Source: Oryzias latipes
Taxonomy: Eukaryota; Chordata; Actinopteri; Beloniformes; Adrianichthyidae
Assembly (NCBI RefSeq): GCF_002234675.1
Contig: NC_019879.2
Span: 26,348,773 to 26,412,772 of the forward strand
DNA: 64,000 nt
Reading direction: 5' to 3'
Shown: positions 24,446 through 37,542 of the stretch, in pieces
Position numbering within the stretch: position 1 is the first letter of the stretch
Layout: every line of letters begins with the position of its first letter
Program-made: the position numbers and the translations under genes
Notes under the pieces: model-generated
Database searches by the model: none
What the model was told of the DNA's origin: nothing
Seen by the model: only the letters and a program-made list of their open reading frames with translations

Positions 24446-27400
24446 CTTACTGATTCATGTCCAGATTGTTTAATAAAAGTTCTCAAACTCCCAAAATGCA
24501 AAACAAAAAAAATAAGCCATCCCACCTATGTTCCCTGAATATGGAAGTTAACATGTCTGTGCCAATCTGGAAAATGACCCATTTGATTGGAATATTTGTA
24601 TATTTTAACTACTGACTTTTGAAATAATCTTCAATTTCTTGTAATTTATTCCTTAAGATCTTCACAAAATGTTTTTGACCATGTTTCATTGAGTTTAATG
24701 TACTCCAGCTCAACAGAGGCAGTCTTGAGTCTTACATTACTGTGTTGGTTTTTTACCCTGAGCGAGTCGCTGCGTGCAGAAGATGACCTCCACCGACATA
24801 AATCAAGTCTCACTCACAGTCATGCTTTCTTTCCTGCATGGTGGGACTCAAGGAAAAGCTCTGAAAACCAAAGGAGCCGCATGCTCCTCCATGGAATTCA
24901 CTGAGAACAGGAAGTTGGCTTCATAGTCACGCGATGCTGCCCTCATCCCAGCCCCTCTATTCCCACCACACACTGCCTCGTCATGGATCTGTTAGACGTC
25001 CTGCCCTCTGTCGAAACACACGAGGACCTTGTTTTTACAGTTTTATTCAGAAGAGTATTTAGTCATGCAATGGAATTCTCAAAACTGTAAAGGCTACGTT
25101 GATTAGGCAATGAAGTTTTTAGTCGTAAACTTGAGTTTTTGTTTTATTTTAATGGAATACCTCTGGGAAATCCTAAAATGGCTTATCATATCAGCAGAAT
25201 AGCACTTAAAAGCAAAGGCTTGATTATAATTCTTGACTTATTCTTTACTTCTTAGGAGCAAAAGGTGCGTTGATGAAGAACTACATCCATCTTGTCAAAC
25301 ACACATATTGGAGCCAATTTTAATTACATCAAGCCAGCAATACAGTAAAGTATTTGCCCTCTATACCGATTCTTCTCTGAAAAGTTTCACAATATCGATG
25401 AACCATTAAACAATGATGATCGTACAGTTTTAAAGTCATCATTTAAGAGAAAAGGGCTGTCCAAGTCTGCCTGACACTGTGATAAAGTAAATGACTCCTA
25501 CAAGAAAAAAGCATTTGCAGCCCACAGACATCTCTTATTTTTTATAGCTGTTAAGGACTTTTATTGTATAATTGCTTTGAGACACATTGGAGAGTTTCCA
25601 GAATAAAAGCCCTCACGTTTTCTCTCAGACTTACGGACATAATTTTATGAAGCTACAACATCTGGATTTGGTGTGGGGTTTTTGAGGTATTAGACAAGGA
25701 CTTAATTTTGTATTTATGGACCATTTTTCTGCTATAAAGTTAAAGAGAGTATGATGATTTTTCTCTGACGTTCTATTATTGAAGTTATTAAAGTTCTGAG
25801 TAGAGCAGCCCAAACCACCACAGTGCCACCACCTCGTTTGCAGCCATGATGTTTGTTATTTAAAATGCTGACAAAATTTAACTTCCAAGGCACACAGTCC
25901 AGAAAAATATTCTTTTAATCCCATCAATCGACTAAAATGTCCAAAAGTTTTAGCGATAATCCCGATTATCCCCTGCAGGTTGTCTCTATTTCTGAATCCT
26001 GGCTTTTACTGAGCTTTCCACTGGTGGGATGAATCATGTCTTGTCTGCTTGGATCTCTGGAGTTTTACAGACAATGGAATGACTTTGAAAACCCTTTAGA
26101 CTGACAAATGTAGGTGACTTTGTTTTTTGTTCTTAAACTTCTTTAGATAGTGACATGGTTTGAGGTTTAGCGCCATTTTAAATCATTTTTCTGCTTCCTT
26201 TTGCCAGACACCCTTTAAGTAGTTTCCTTATCCATCCAAAAGATCTCAGAGTAACCAAACTTTCACCTGACAATCTATACTAGAAGAATCTGTAGTTTCT
26301 GTTAATTATTAGTACTACTAGTACAAATATTTTTTCCTAAAAGGACTTATGCATTACCTTAAATGCCATTGTTTTTTTATAACTACATTTATTTACTGTA
26401 TATTTTCCTAGACTAAATCTAAAATATGACCAGAAAAATAAAGCTTTAGTATGGGGAGATTCATTTTTAATTATATTCATTCATAACTCAAAGGTTTTTT
26501 TAAATATTTAATGATCTTACAAACCTTTAAAAGAGTTCTTTGTTTTAAAATCTATGGAATCAGCGAAACTTGTACTTCTAATACCAGAAATTTTTTTTTA
26601 AATGAGGCTTTTTACAGTTTTTTACAGTTCTGCAAATTTGCCCAAACTATTTCTTTAAAGGCGTTGCTAAGGGGGGTGGGGGGGTGGGGGGATATAAGCT
26701 ACTTGTAGCATTTCATGTCTTTTGGAGGGTTTCAAACCCCGGTTTTCCATGGCCTCAGGTTCCCACTCTAGTGTGGGATTCCCAAGGCCTCAGGAAAGCA
26801 CAGATTAGAACATTCCCACAGTGGTGACCACCAAAAGTCTCTCTTCCTTCTCTGTTTTGAATGCACTTTCTTCTTGTCCATGCTCTTGTCAGGCAGCGGT
26901 TTGGGAGAATTCCCAGTGGATGCTGGTTAATTTTGTTGAGGGAGCGGGGAGGGGAGCAAAAAAGTAAGAGGAGGGGTCCTAACAAACCACCCATGCCCGG
27001 ACCAACCACAGTCCCTCCAACCGTACTAGTCCTGACAGCTCCACACAGCTTTGTTCCCCATCCAAAACATCCCCTTTTACTTCCAGCCATGGGGATCTTC
27101 TCCGCGGTGGAAAATCCTTCCCATGAGTACCAGTAGTCCAACTCTCCGGAAGCAATTCAACACATTTAGCTTGGTGTAATGGACATTATCGTGCTTCCAA
27201 TAACTGATCCCCAGTTTCTTTGGCACAGAAACACACCAAAACAGATCCTTCCTTCTTAAACTCTCAATTCTGACATGTTATAGGGGATTCTATAAAAAGT
27301 TATTATGAGAACTCATCTTCATTCAAATCTGTCAGAGTTTAATAAAGTTAGTATCCAAGATCAAATATATTATTTTATGTATATTGCAGCTGTGAATCTG

Positions 27401-30308
27401 AAATTATTTGGTTGGTTGGTTGGTTGGGTGGGTGGGTAGTTGGGTACATATGTTGGCATGTCTGCATGCATGTATCTTTGTTTTGATTGCTTGAAATAAA
27501 CCAATAAACCAAATCAGAACAACTCTAAATGAACAGGCCAACAAGAAGTCGAATTTGACCCATTATTTTGAATTTTGGCCTCTCTAGTAATCCCCCTTTG
27601 GGTTAAGATGTGACTTTTAAAGTGTCCGAAAAGCTTTAGAGAAAACCCAGGATTTTATCAGAAAAGTACAATTTCTTCTGCAAATGAGATTTTGCATCAA
27701 AAATTAATTTGTTGCATCACGCTTCAGCTCATCAGACAGAAGACCCACTATGCATGCAGACCATGGTCAAATTTATCAGAATTTGTAGATATTTATATAT
27801 AAACCAACAGAACTATAAAAGTTTTAGTGTTCTTTTTAGAATGTATGTATATATTTTAAAGTACTGCTAGGCAGATCTGTTGGAGTCAGACTGAGGTCCA
27901 CATGTAAACATTAGGCGTAATCCTAATGAGAGGGAACTAATTAAGTATAAAACACAAGTGATAGACCGTGACAGTAATTACAGAAGGAATAACTTTACAT
28001 CCTTCCTGCTCTTGGTTTTTAATTAAAAAGCTTTTATTAGCACACATTTTTTTCTGCATTTCTACCCCAGCAAGTTTTAATTATATCAGTAAAACTGAAG
28101 GAAGTCCCTGTTTGTGCCTTTCCCCTGATTGAGTGGTTTCTGGATTTAAAGCAGAGGAATGTGCTTCCGGACGTGCTACCCACATGCGCTGGGTTATAGT
28201 GTGAGGCATGTATAAAAAGTGATGAATACTCATCCAGGCTTTCCTGTTGAACTGATCGCATAAACTCAAATGGAAAAGGTTGGATTTTTGTAACGACCAA
28301 CTCCAATTTCTTTGAATCACTAAAGGATTTTGGGTTTTCTTTCTTCTGCTTTAGCTGAGAGGTGACAAACAAGTCCTGTGTGTGAAGCAGACTGTGAGTG
28401 TTGGTGTTTTTGTGTTTGTGTGTGTGTGTTGCAGCAGTAAACAGTGATACGGTCATTGAAGGAAACTCAGAGTTCCGGACTGCCAGAGTAATGAGATCAT
28501 TCAAATAAGAGCGAGTGGCAATTACCAAATGCTAACAGGCTTAGCCCTCAGTGCATGAAGCAGACGGGTCTGATCACAAAGTACACAGTGATCATAATGG
28601 TACACTTTTAAAGGTTTTGATTACTTTTTGTTGAGGTCTCACTTCACACAAGGAGAATCTGAAAAAAAAATCAAAGAACTTCTTACACATTTTAGAGTTT
28701 TATATGGAAACGTTGAATCTATGGAAACAACTTTTAATCTTTACCTAAAGGTTGCGGTGGGCACATGAAGAGAACCGCATAGCTCCTTGACATGCTCCCC
28801 ATTTGAAGCAGAACACTGCGGTGGTACTAAAGGAGGCTGTTGAGATTTTGATTGCAGTTTGTGGTGCAAATAAAGTTGGGAATGAACAACAGCATTCAGC
28901 TTTTCCAGGCTGCTGGTGATTTCCTGAGGAACTAAAGCACTTGTAAGCTATTTTGACCTTTGGAAAAAAAATCGCTTCTTCTGATAATTTCCGGTAGCTG
29001 GTGAGAATTTAAAGGTTTTGGAGAAAGTTGACGCTGATCGGAAAGAGAATTGATCAGAAAATCTGTTTATGAGTCAGTGACACATCACATTGTATTGAAC
29101 ATAATGCATGCAGACTGTTAAAACAGCATCCCATTAAAATGGGATGGTGTAATAGACATCCAGCTTTTAGAAATGATCCACTGTTTAACTGCTAAATCTC
29201 ATTCTGTTTGTCCTCCTAATGAAAGCCTAGCTTCAATGAAACCAAAGAGGATGAATGCAGCTGCAAGCTTTTCAGCAAAAACAGATGACAGAGAAAAAGA
29301 TTAGAGGTAGAAAAGGAGAGAAAAACCCACAGAAGAAGAGAAATGAGATGACATAAGGAGTGAAGAAAGGAGACCAAGAGTCTGCCATGCCTGAAAGGAA
29401 AAGAGTGCCATCTAGAGACCCATTAAAACAGCTGTGTAGAAAAACAGCAGTTTAGTTTACAGGCTGAGACATCATTGTTATGTCTCTTTGATAAAATAAA
29501 GATCACATTCCCTCCACTGTTAGGATTGAGTAGGGTATAGAACAAATTGGTATCATAATCTACAGTATTTTATTATCTCTTTGATTCAAATGGTAAAATA
29601 TTTTGATTTTATTTTATCTATTTTAAAGTTAGAAAAATATATAAAAATGACTTACAAAAAAACCCCAGCAAAATAAAAAATAAAATAAAAAACAACTTGG
29701 TCCACCAACATTTAGATATTGTTTTGACATTTATTTCAAGAAGTAAACTATCAAACTTATTGTTTTCTAATAAGAGATGCATGTTTGGCCCATTGACTAT
29801 TACAGCTGGTCTGAGTGACTCCTTCCCCCTCGTCTTCCAAACAGGAAGTACCTACTAGATTCAAGAAGCCAGAACCCCGTGGACCTCAGTAGAGAAATAA
29901 ACAGCTGTCAATCAGTCATTCTATTTGTCAGAATAACATGTTCTTGAAAATCCTATATTTTTTTAATAGTTAAAGTTATTCAAGTTCTAAACTGGCCAAT
30001 CAGATGCCTAGAAAAGTTTGAGAGATTTCGTGTAGCCCGCTTCCAAGTGGTAGGGGTGTAGACATCCAAAAAGCTCAGTCCTGATTGGCAAGAGCGTTTC
30101 CCATAGAAACGATGACTCAGACGGATTTGGAACGACCACTGCTTACTGATGATTTCCAGTTCCAACATGCCGATGTGTATATGGTGACTGAATTGACTTC
30201 AGGTTTGGCTCTCTCTGAGGTACCACAGGTGGAGAATGTGAAGCACAAAGAAAAGCTCAGTGTAGTGGAGTAACCCCAACTTTCACTAAAGACTTTTGTG
30301 CAAACCTA
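24446..30308. other. Noncoding stretch, no gene or clear element
   Basis: AT-rich, with short simple repeats such as GGTT/GGTG at 27,410-27,440. The minus-strand frame at 28,037-28,528 (163 codons) has no recognisable domain and contains a CA-repeat-derived HTHKHK segment. Confidence 0.5.
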
Positions 30309-30320
30309 GAAATACCAATA

Positions 30321-31892
30321 TCCATATCAGACTATTCCATTAATTGGAATAAGTCTGTTTTATTACCACTCAACAGGAATATGGAACAAAGACTCACAAT
30401 TCCAGTTAAAACAGGAAATATCAAATATCTGGGTATCTACTTTTCCCCCAAACTATCAGAACTGGTGCAGCTAAACCACACCCCATTACTGAAAAGCATA
30501 CAGGACGATCTAACACGCTGGACCAACCTGCCTCTGTCCCTTATGGGCAAGGTAGCCACGGTTAAAATGAAAATCTTACCCAAAGTTAATTATCTCTTCT
30601 CAATGATTCCCACACAACCGCCATTAAAATGGTTCAAAACATTAGACTCATCCATATCAAGCTTTCTATGGAACAACAAACCTGCAAGAATTAGTCTAAA
30701 AACTTTAAAATCTGCAAAAAGCTGTGGAGGATTAGAACTACCTAATTTCCACAAATACTTTCTTGCAAATAGATTACAATATATCTTAAAATGGTTAAAA
30801 AATAATCCAGAAACCAACTCATGGTTAGACTTGGAACAGGTGTTATGTGGAAAGATCAACCTGTCACAGCTACCATTTATTAGCCAAACAGTTAAAAAAC
30901 AGGATTGTTTCAAAAGCATTAATATAAATGCCACCTTAACAGCCTGGTGGGAATTTCTCAAAATATCAAAATCATCAATTCAACCGTGCAAAATGACACC
31001 CATCTGGAACAACCCGGACATCCTTATTAACAAAAAAATGATTCACTTCCCAGCTTGGCAAGCAGGGGGCATAAAACAACTAGAGCACGTAATTATTGAT
31101 AGAAGATTCATAACCCCCCAGGAACTTCAAGACAAACATGGAATAAATAACTTCTTGGAATATCAGCAACTTAAATCAAGTATTACTAAAAAGTATAAAA
31201 TTAAAGACGACGATTTAAAGCTACCAGATGTAGTTACCACTCTGATTAATTTTTCAATGAATAGAACTCTCTCCAAAATATACAAACTTTTATGTAATTT
31301 AGATAACAATATTGCCCTTCCAACAAAAAAATGGGATGCAGATTTGAGCATCAGCACAGATGAAAGCTTCTGGTCAGAACTTTGTCTAAACACCTTTAAA
31401 CTGACAAAAAGTCCAAATCTGCAGCTAATCCATCTCAAAACTCTTCACAGAATTTACTACACTGGACAGAGGATGTTCAAGATGGGTCTCAGTAACTCAG
31501 ACATTTGCGAGCACTGTGATAATAATCTACCCGACAGCTACATGCACGCACTGTGGTTCTGCACTCCTGTCAGGGCTCTCTGGCAGCAGGTATGTGCCGA
31601 TTTATCAGTCTGGCTTAAGGTTTCAATCACTGCCTCACCGTCACTTTGTGTGCTTGGTGACATGAGTGCCATCGATATAGAAGAAGGATTAGCATCTATC
31701 ATTTTCATAACTCTTTGTATTGCCAAAAAAACTATTTTAATAAATTGGAAAAACAAGAAAAATATAAACATAAGTCAACACAGAAATCTGCTGTTTGATC
31801 ATATCAGCTTGGAAAAAATGTCAGCCCAAAGCTCAAGTAACTTTGAAAGAATTCAGTCTCTCTGGTCTCCTGTGGTTGACTCCATGACTTAG
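30321..31892 (+). pseudogene. L1 ORF2 C-terminal part (post-RT domain and zinc motif)
   Basis: An intact frame of about 523 codons, with a first ATG at 30,381 (503 residues). It begins at GNIKYLGIYFSPKL just after the catalytic RT motifs, which are missing. It carries the typical fish L1 thumb segment (KMKILPKVNYLFSMIP, FLWNNKPARISL) and a C-terminal CCHC-like motif C376-x2-C379-x9-H389-x4-C394. It cannot act alone because endonuclease and RT core are gone. Lack of stops in 1.5 kb suggests a young insertion. Confidence 0.88.
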
Positions 31893-34410
31893 GGGGTGGA
31901 GGGCTTGGTCGTCGCTGCTCCTTGCCCTTCTGCCGTGGTTTGGGGTGGGGGTCGGGGCTTCCGGTGCCTGGCGGGGGCGGTGGGGGGCTCCGTTGGTCGG
32001 GGGGTCGGGTCCGGTGCCTGGGTGGGGCGGGCTGGGGCGCTGCGTGGTCCTCTGGGCTTGGGTGTGGGGGTGCGTGGTGGGGGGGTGGGGTGGTGGTCTG
32101 GCTTGGCTTGGGGGGGTGGTCCCTTTGCCTGTGCTGGGGGGGGTTGGCGGGGGGCCCTGCTCGGGTGGGGGGGGCCCAGCGGCGCCGGATGGGCTGCCCA
32201 TCTGCACCTGGGGCTGGGATCGGCCCTTCCCTGGCTCTGGGGCGGGACGGGACAACCCTCTCGGGGCCCCCGGTCGCTCTGGGTGTCACCCGCTTCGGCT
32301 GCGGGGTCTGGGGTGGGGTGGGGTGGGGGGCTTGTCGGCCCTGTCCTGTGGGGGGGCGTTCTGGGGGTGAGGGGGGGCCCATTATTAGTACGGGTCGGGG
32401 GGGCTAGCGGGTCGGGGTCTCCGCTGAGGCAATCAGTGGTTGCCTCGGCCGGTTGGCCTCCTCGGTCCCGTCGAGGCCTGACCAGAGCTCTTCTAGGGCC
32501 GGCGTCTGGGGGTGGGGGCCTGGGCTTGCTCCGGGGGGGGGCGACGCTTTCTGGCTCCTCTCTCTCTGTGTGGGGTGGGTGGTGCCGGGCCTGGGGTGTC
32601 GGCGCCTCCGGGGGTGGGCCCCTGGGCTGGGTGGCCCTGGCCCCTTTGCTGGGGGTGGGCTGGGGGACGGCTGTTTGACCACCGGGGGACAGTCTACCAG
32701 CTGTCCCCAACTTACCCCCTTCCTTATATAACCTCATATTAGGGTGAGGGGGTGGGGGGTTTAGCCTGCGATGCGCCTTGGGGGGGGGGCTACTTGGGAG
32801 TGGCCCCCCTCCTATGGTTGCCGTATGGAGTGGGCCCCCCCTCTTTCGGTTTTATTTGCACCTTAGACACGTAGGGTCCTTGGTAGGGGGGGTGCTTGGA
32901 CATCACTGCCAGCAAGCAGCAGATGTCCTCCTGGCACCCTACCCGCCAATTTTAACCGCACCTTAGACATTTAGGGCCCCTTGGTGTGGAGGGTGAGGGG
33001 ACATCACTGTGAGTAATCAGGAGATGTCCCCTTAGTGCCCTACTCGCCAATTTTAACTGCACCCCCCTTAGTACACACACCCCTCCCCCTTCAATATATA
33101 CATTCAAACATAAACACACACACATGCACACAAACACCCTCTCAAACACCCATACACGCACACACATTTTACAAGGAAGGTGGGACCTGGGTCCATCTGT
33201 CCCCTACCCCGTCCCTGGTGGGGGGTGCGGGCCCCTTGGCGATGGCGGCCGTGTCCCTTGGGTGCCGGCTCCCTGGGCCCGGCGGTGCTCTCTCCGCACG
33301 GTGGGGGGGTTCATATTACACCTGAGCCGGGGGTGTTCGTGTCCCTGGGGGGTGGGTCCTGGTCCTTGCCCCTGGGCGCTGGGCCCCGCCAAACTTCCAA
33401 CATGGCCGAGCCTGGTCGGGCCATATTTATAACATCCCTTATGGGCCGCCCTTTTTTCCCCGGGGTTCCCCCCTCCTGGGCGGGGGCGGCGGGCCCCTGC
33501 CTTGCTCCTACCTGGACCAACCGTGGGCCGGGTGGGTGGCTGCCTGGAGTGCGGAGCGGGTCTCCCTTGGGGGGTCCTGGCTCGTACCTGGGGTCGGGGC
33601 GGGGGGATGCCCGGAACTCCTGGGTGGTGGTGGGGTGCTCGTCTGGGGCTGTGGGCGTCCCTCTCCGGTGGGGCCCTGCGTTGGGCTCTTCCGGCGCGGC
33701 GGGGGGCTGCTTTCCTGGCTGGGCTGGGGCGGCGCTCTCTTTCCCTCTGCGCCTCCCTGCTCTCTGGCTCTGGGGGCCTCGCGGCGGTCCTGCTGGCCCT
33801 GGCCTGGGTGGCGGTCTTGGTCGCCCGGGGGGCGGTTGTTCCCTGCCTGTTCCCGTGTGGCGCTGGGGGAATTCCGGCTGCCGCTGCTGCTGCGGCGGGG
33901 GTATGGGTGTGGGGGTGGCTGGGCGCTCCTCCTCCTTCTTTTCACATTCCACCATCCTTTTTAGAAGAACATAAACACTCACCTGAGCACAGGTGTTAGC
34001 TCACCTTTGCACTAATAGTTTGCATGATTGAATGAATGAAAGATTTCACACTAGTTGGTTTAAAGGCATAAGTATGCGTTCGTGAACACTATCTGTTTTG
34101 TGTGCATGTTGACATGTGGACATTTCTGCGGCTAGCAGGTGTGTTGATAATATTTGAGTGTGTGTGAACAGGCCCCGCCCTTTTTGTACTACATTTGAAC
34201 CGTACCGTAACGATAAACAACCAGTAAACCTGCCTGCTCTATGCTGCTTCATGGTCTTACCCCCCTTCCCCTCCTATTATCACCCTCCTACCCCCCCCTC
34301 TCTCTAACGTCCCTCTCTCTTGTTCCCCTCTTTCCTTTTCCGTCCGGTCCAACACCAAAGATTTTCAAACATGATTGAAATTAATAAAGTTTGGCCTCAA
34401 TTACAAAAGG
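31893..34410 (+). other. L1 3' UTR: very G-rich region followed by pyrimidine tract
   Basis: From 31,893 to about 33,960 the plus strand is dominated by GGGG runs and TGGGG/CTGGG words, with strong G-over-C skew in places. Open frames up to 282 codons on both strands here are compositional: prolines on one strand, glycines on the other, with no domain. From 33,970 the composition returns to normal, then a C/T tract (34,260-34,345) precedes the AATAAA near 34,384. Confidence 0.75.
32850..33062 (+). repeat. Tandem repeat, about 100 bp period, 2.1 copies, inside the L1 3' UTR
   Basis: Units starting at 32,850 and 32,950 share CACCTTAGACA, TAGGG, GACATCACTG, AGATGTCC and CCTACCCGCCAATTTTAA-like segments. 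A partial third unit starts at 33,051 (TTTTAACTGCACC). Confidence 0.85.
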
Positions 34411-34533
34411 GGTTTATTCAGACATACCTTTGGTTTGTCTGAAGATGAATAACCCCTCTTGTTAGAATAAAATATGTCCAACACAAGAGGCCCTCAGCTC
34501 TCATCTGTTTGCCTAGCTGTTGGACAGGACAAG

Positions 34534-34565
<32 letters not shown>

Positions 34566-34876
34566 ATACCAAGAGTTGCTGTACCTCTAAAGACCACTGG
34601 AGGCAAGTCTCAGATGTTCTAAATAACTTCAATGTCGAAGAGTCCGATTTTACACCAAATATGAATGTATTTGCAGCCGGCTGTCAAAAAGTATTGTGGG
34701 GAGTCTATAATTTGTTTGGTGGACCCAACAAAGCTTTAAAACAAACATTTTCTTCAAGTTTCCCTTTAAGAACTACTTGACAAAGAAATCTAGAATTAAC
34801 TTGCTGCATACATCACTGACATACAACTCCACATTGCATAGGATATAACACGGGAGATGCCAACCACATGACTTTT

Positions 34877-35089
34877 TAAACCTTGTGCTATCTTAGATGA
34901 CCCCACCCTTACATTGACGTGTTCTCCCTACCATGACAAAGGTGGATAAAGGTGGAAAGATTTCATGTAATCCATGGACACCAGTGAAGATCACAAATCA
35001 TTGAAGAAAAAAGGTTCAGAGCACTGTCTAGTGGGTCTAAATGACCCAACTCCCAATGTTAAAGTGCCTAGGATAGCACAAGGGTTTAA
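34877..35089 (-). mobile_element. TTAA-flanked MITE, copy 7 (left boundary of the duplication)
   Basis: Carries AAAGGTGGATAAAGG in its first half and CAGAGCACTGTCTAG, CTAAATGACCC in its second. The right flank is TTTAACTTCTGAGCTGC. Confidence 0.9.
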
Positions 35090-36204
35090 CTTCTGAGCTG
35101 CTGTGGTTGTCTCTTTAAATAGCAGTAATTCATCTTTATATGACTCTGTGGTTGGAAAAACAATTTTTTATTCTATTGTCAGCTCTTACAATGTTTTTTA
35201 TATTGGCTAAAATGTCCTCAATTACCAGATCAAGTGTCTAAGATTGTGACCATAACCTCAGTGTTAGTCATGACGATGTGACATGAATTTCCTTTGGAAC
35301 AGCAGATCTTTGAGGGGCTTGATGTTTACGTTGTGCTCCCTGCTGCTTTCACCCCGAGTTCCCAGGCTGGGCATTCTCCTCTGGGTCTGATCTGTTTCTG
35401 CCAAAGGCAATTTTCAGTATCCAGTCACCACTCGTGTTCTCACACTTTCATGGTTAAGTTATGTCCGGATGTTGTTTTATTTTTTTACTGTCTCAACTTT
35501 TATTAGATGGTTTTACCCTCTTAAAAGTTTTACTTGATGTCCCGGTGACCTCAGAGGCTCTAAAGGGTTTCAGGGGACAGTTTTTGGATGTTCATATGTT
35601 TTTCAAAGTTGCTAAAATTATAGTGTTTTCTCAAAAGCATCTTATGTCTTTGGTGTTCTACAAAAAACAAGTCCAACTGAACATGCATAAATCCAAGCTT
35701 GTTTGACACTTGGCACCAAAAACCCTAACCTCAAGTCTACAAAATCAGAGAAGATGATTGGATTTCAGGAATAACCCAGCCCCTCAGTCTCGCAGTCACC
35801 CAGCGACAATCGTAAGGCTCTAAATGAACTGTAGAGTGTTAAAAGTCAGTTTAAGAAACTCCAGTGACCTCTGAGTCTTGGCACTGTTGGAATTCACTAT
35901 CACCCTAGAGATCAAGTGCAGAAAGAACATTGCTAGGTTGGGGGGTTAACATTTCTTGAAATAACCAAAGACGTTGGTGATCTTCTCCAATGCAACCATC
36001 GTCTTTACCACTGCAAAGATAGGTAATCGACCACAATCTCCAATCACTGAAGGATACATAGATGCATGTCTGAGACATGCACCCATTCCTTTCTTTTTCT
36101 ATACCCGGAGGGTTGGCCAAAGCCGGGGACACCCTGAACACGTCGCCAGTCCATTGCAGGGCTGTAAGATACCAATTTAGGTCTTACTGATTTCTCTGTA
36201 CAGT

Positions 36205-36465
36205 GTTCCAGTGTTCCCTCGTGGTGTGAGTGAGGTGTAGAGGTAGGGTGGTTGACCTCTGTTTGAAAGACTGCAGGTTCGGTTCCCTCCCAGCCCGCCC
36301 ATGTGTCTAAGTGCCCTTGGGGAAGACACTCTATGGAAGCAATTCTGTAGCATAATTAAAAATAAAAGTCAAAACCAGAAATGCGGACCCGACATCATTG
36401 TGTGAATGGTACTTTGACAGAAAAGTGCTTTGGCTATGGTGCTATATAAGTATACACCATTTAAC
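36205..36465 (+). mobile_element. tRNA-type SINE S2, unit A
   Basis: GGTGGTTGACCTC..., B-box GGTTCGGTTCC, AAGTGCCCTTGGGGAAGACAC and a 3' end GTGCTTTGGCTATGGTGCTATATAAG-like (shown in parts: AAAGTGCTTTGG, GGTGCTATATAAG). The tail resembles the L2 LINE tail, as expected if L2 enzymes mobilise it. Confidence 0.68.
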
Positions 36466-36502
36466 CTTTTTTTTTTTTTACATAAAAAAAAAAATAACAC
36501 TC

Positions 36503-36801
36503 CCCCGTGAACTGCCACCTTAACGTGGTCTCCCGCGGAGAGCTCAGAGTAGAACCGCTTCTCCTCCACATCGAAAGGAGCCAGTTGAGGTGGCTCGGGC
36601 ATCTAGTCCGGATGCCTCCTGGACGCCTCCCTGGAGAGGTGTTCCAGCTACTACTACGTCTCTCGGCTGGCCTGGGAAAGCCTCGGGGTCCCCCCAGAGG
36701 AGCTGGAGGAAGTGGCTGAGGCAAAGGAAGTCTAAGCATCTCTGCACAGACTGCTGCCCCCGCGACCCGGATAAGCGCAGGAAGATGGATGGATGGATGG
36801 A
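36503..36801 (+). mobile_element. RTE/Rex3-type LINE 3' end with (GATG)n tail, unit A
   Basis: The frame reads QLRWLGHLVRMPPGRLPGEV, a C-terminal LINE segment common in fish, then after a deletion the nucleotide sequence for a YVSRLAWESLG-like stretch, and ends with GATGGATGGATGG. Clade assignment from the tail and peptide is tentative. Confidence 0.6.
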
Positions 36802-37488
36802 TTCAAAAATAGCCTGCGATAGGTGAAATCCACAGAGTAGGATCACACTGTAAACACTAATAGAGACAGGAACATTTTTTGAGTCTTGTGAACTGTGATG
36901 CAGTGAGGTATCACTGTATTTGCTAAATATTCTGAATTGGGGAAAATCACAAACAGATCAAAGAACAAGAGAACTTGGAGAGATTCTCCTGATTACATTT
37001 AATGTAAGCAAATTACAGTGAAATGTAGAAAACAAAGAAACAAAAACACATTTATAGTTGTACATCTTTGAAAAGTACTTTCATTTTGTATACGCCGTGC
37101 ACACACAAGAAACATTAAGTGCAATAGCATCACTGAGAAGGCATCATTCTGGTTATTGAAAACAAAACGCCCTAAATTCTGTCTTTTTTTAAATTAAAAT
37201 CACAACTTATTAACAAGGTATTACCTAGATTGTCAGAGCAACAGAATAAAATAGAATCAACATATTGCATCACTTTCAAACTGCAGTGTTTTGTCCAAAT
37301 GTGGAGAGTTGTTCTTTCAAGGAAACCAAAATTAAAAAAAGACTGAAGGCTGCAGAAGAACACAAGAGCTTTCTTTGTATCCAAAGAAACCTGCAACATC
37401 TGTGGATATGATCTATTTATCAGTATAAACACTCAGGAGACATTCAATAACATGTTTCAGTACATCTACCCCCCATAAATTAACATTC

Positions 37489-37542
37489 AAATATCTATCT
37501 ATATCTATAGATATCTATATATATCTATGTATATATTTATAA
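37489..37542 (+). repeat. ATCT/AT-rich microsatellite (duplicated at 42,563-42,616)
   Basis: ATATCTATCTATATCTATAG and related AT-rich words; lies past the asb1 stop. Confidence 0.75.

Larger units (their letters stand above)
30319..34562 (+). mobile_element. L1-clade LINE, 5'-truncated, with target-site duplication
   Basis: The insertion is bounded by a direct repeat GAAATACCAA at 30,309-30,318 and 34,563-34,572. The right copy follows directly after a poly(A) run of about 27 bases. The element starts within ORF2 (INWNKSVLLPLN), keeps the ORF2 C-terminus, and has a 2.7 kb 3' region. The first 2 kb of that region is extremely G-rich; the rest ends with a pyrimidine tract, TTAATAAAGTTTGGCCTC, and a 150 bp terminal segment. 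Poly(A) plus a 10-11 bp duplication is the signature of target-primed reverse transcription. Confidence 0.88.

Noticed and set aside
26755..27141. 128-codon minus-strand frame and its plus-strand shadow
   Set aside because: No domain or splice context; most likely chance in a locally GC-rich patch.
28037..28528. 163-codon minus-strand frame
   Set aside because: No recognised domain; part comes from a CA-type simple repeat.
31889..32737. 282-codon minus-strand frame (and plus-strand frames of 260-264 codons) in the G-rich block
   Set aside because: Proline/glycine composition on opposite strands, no domain, located within an L1 3' UTR; open because TA-containing stops are rare in such sequence.
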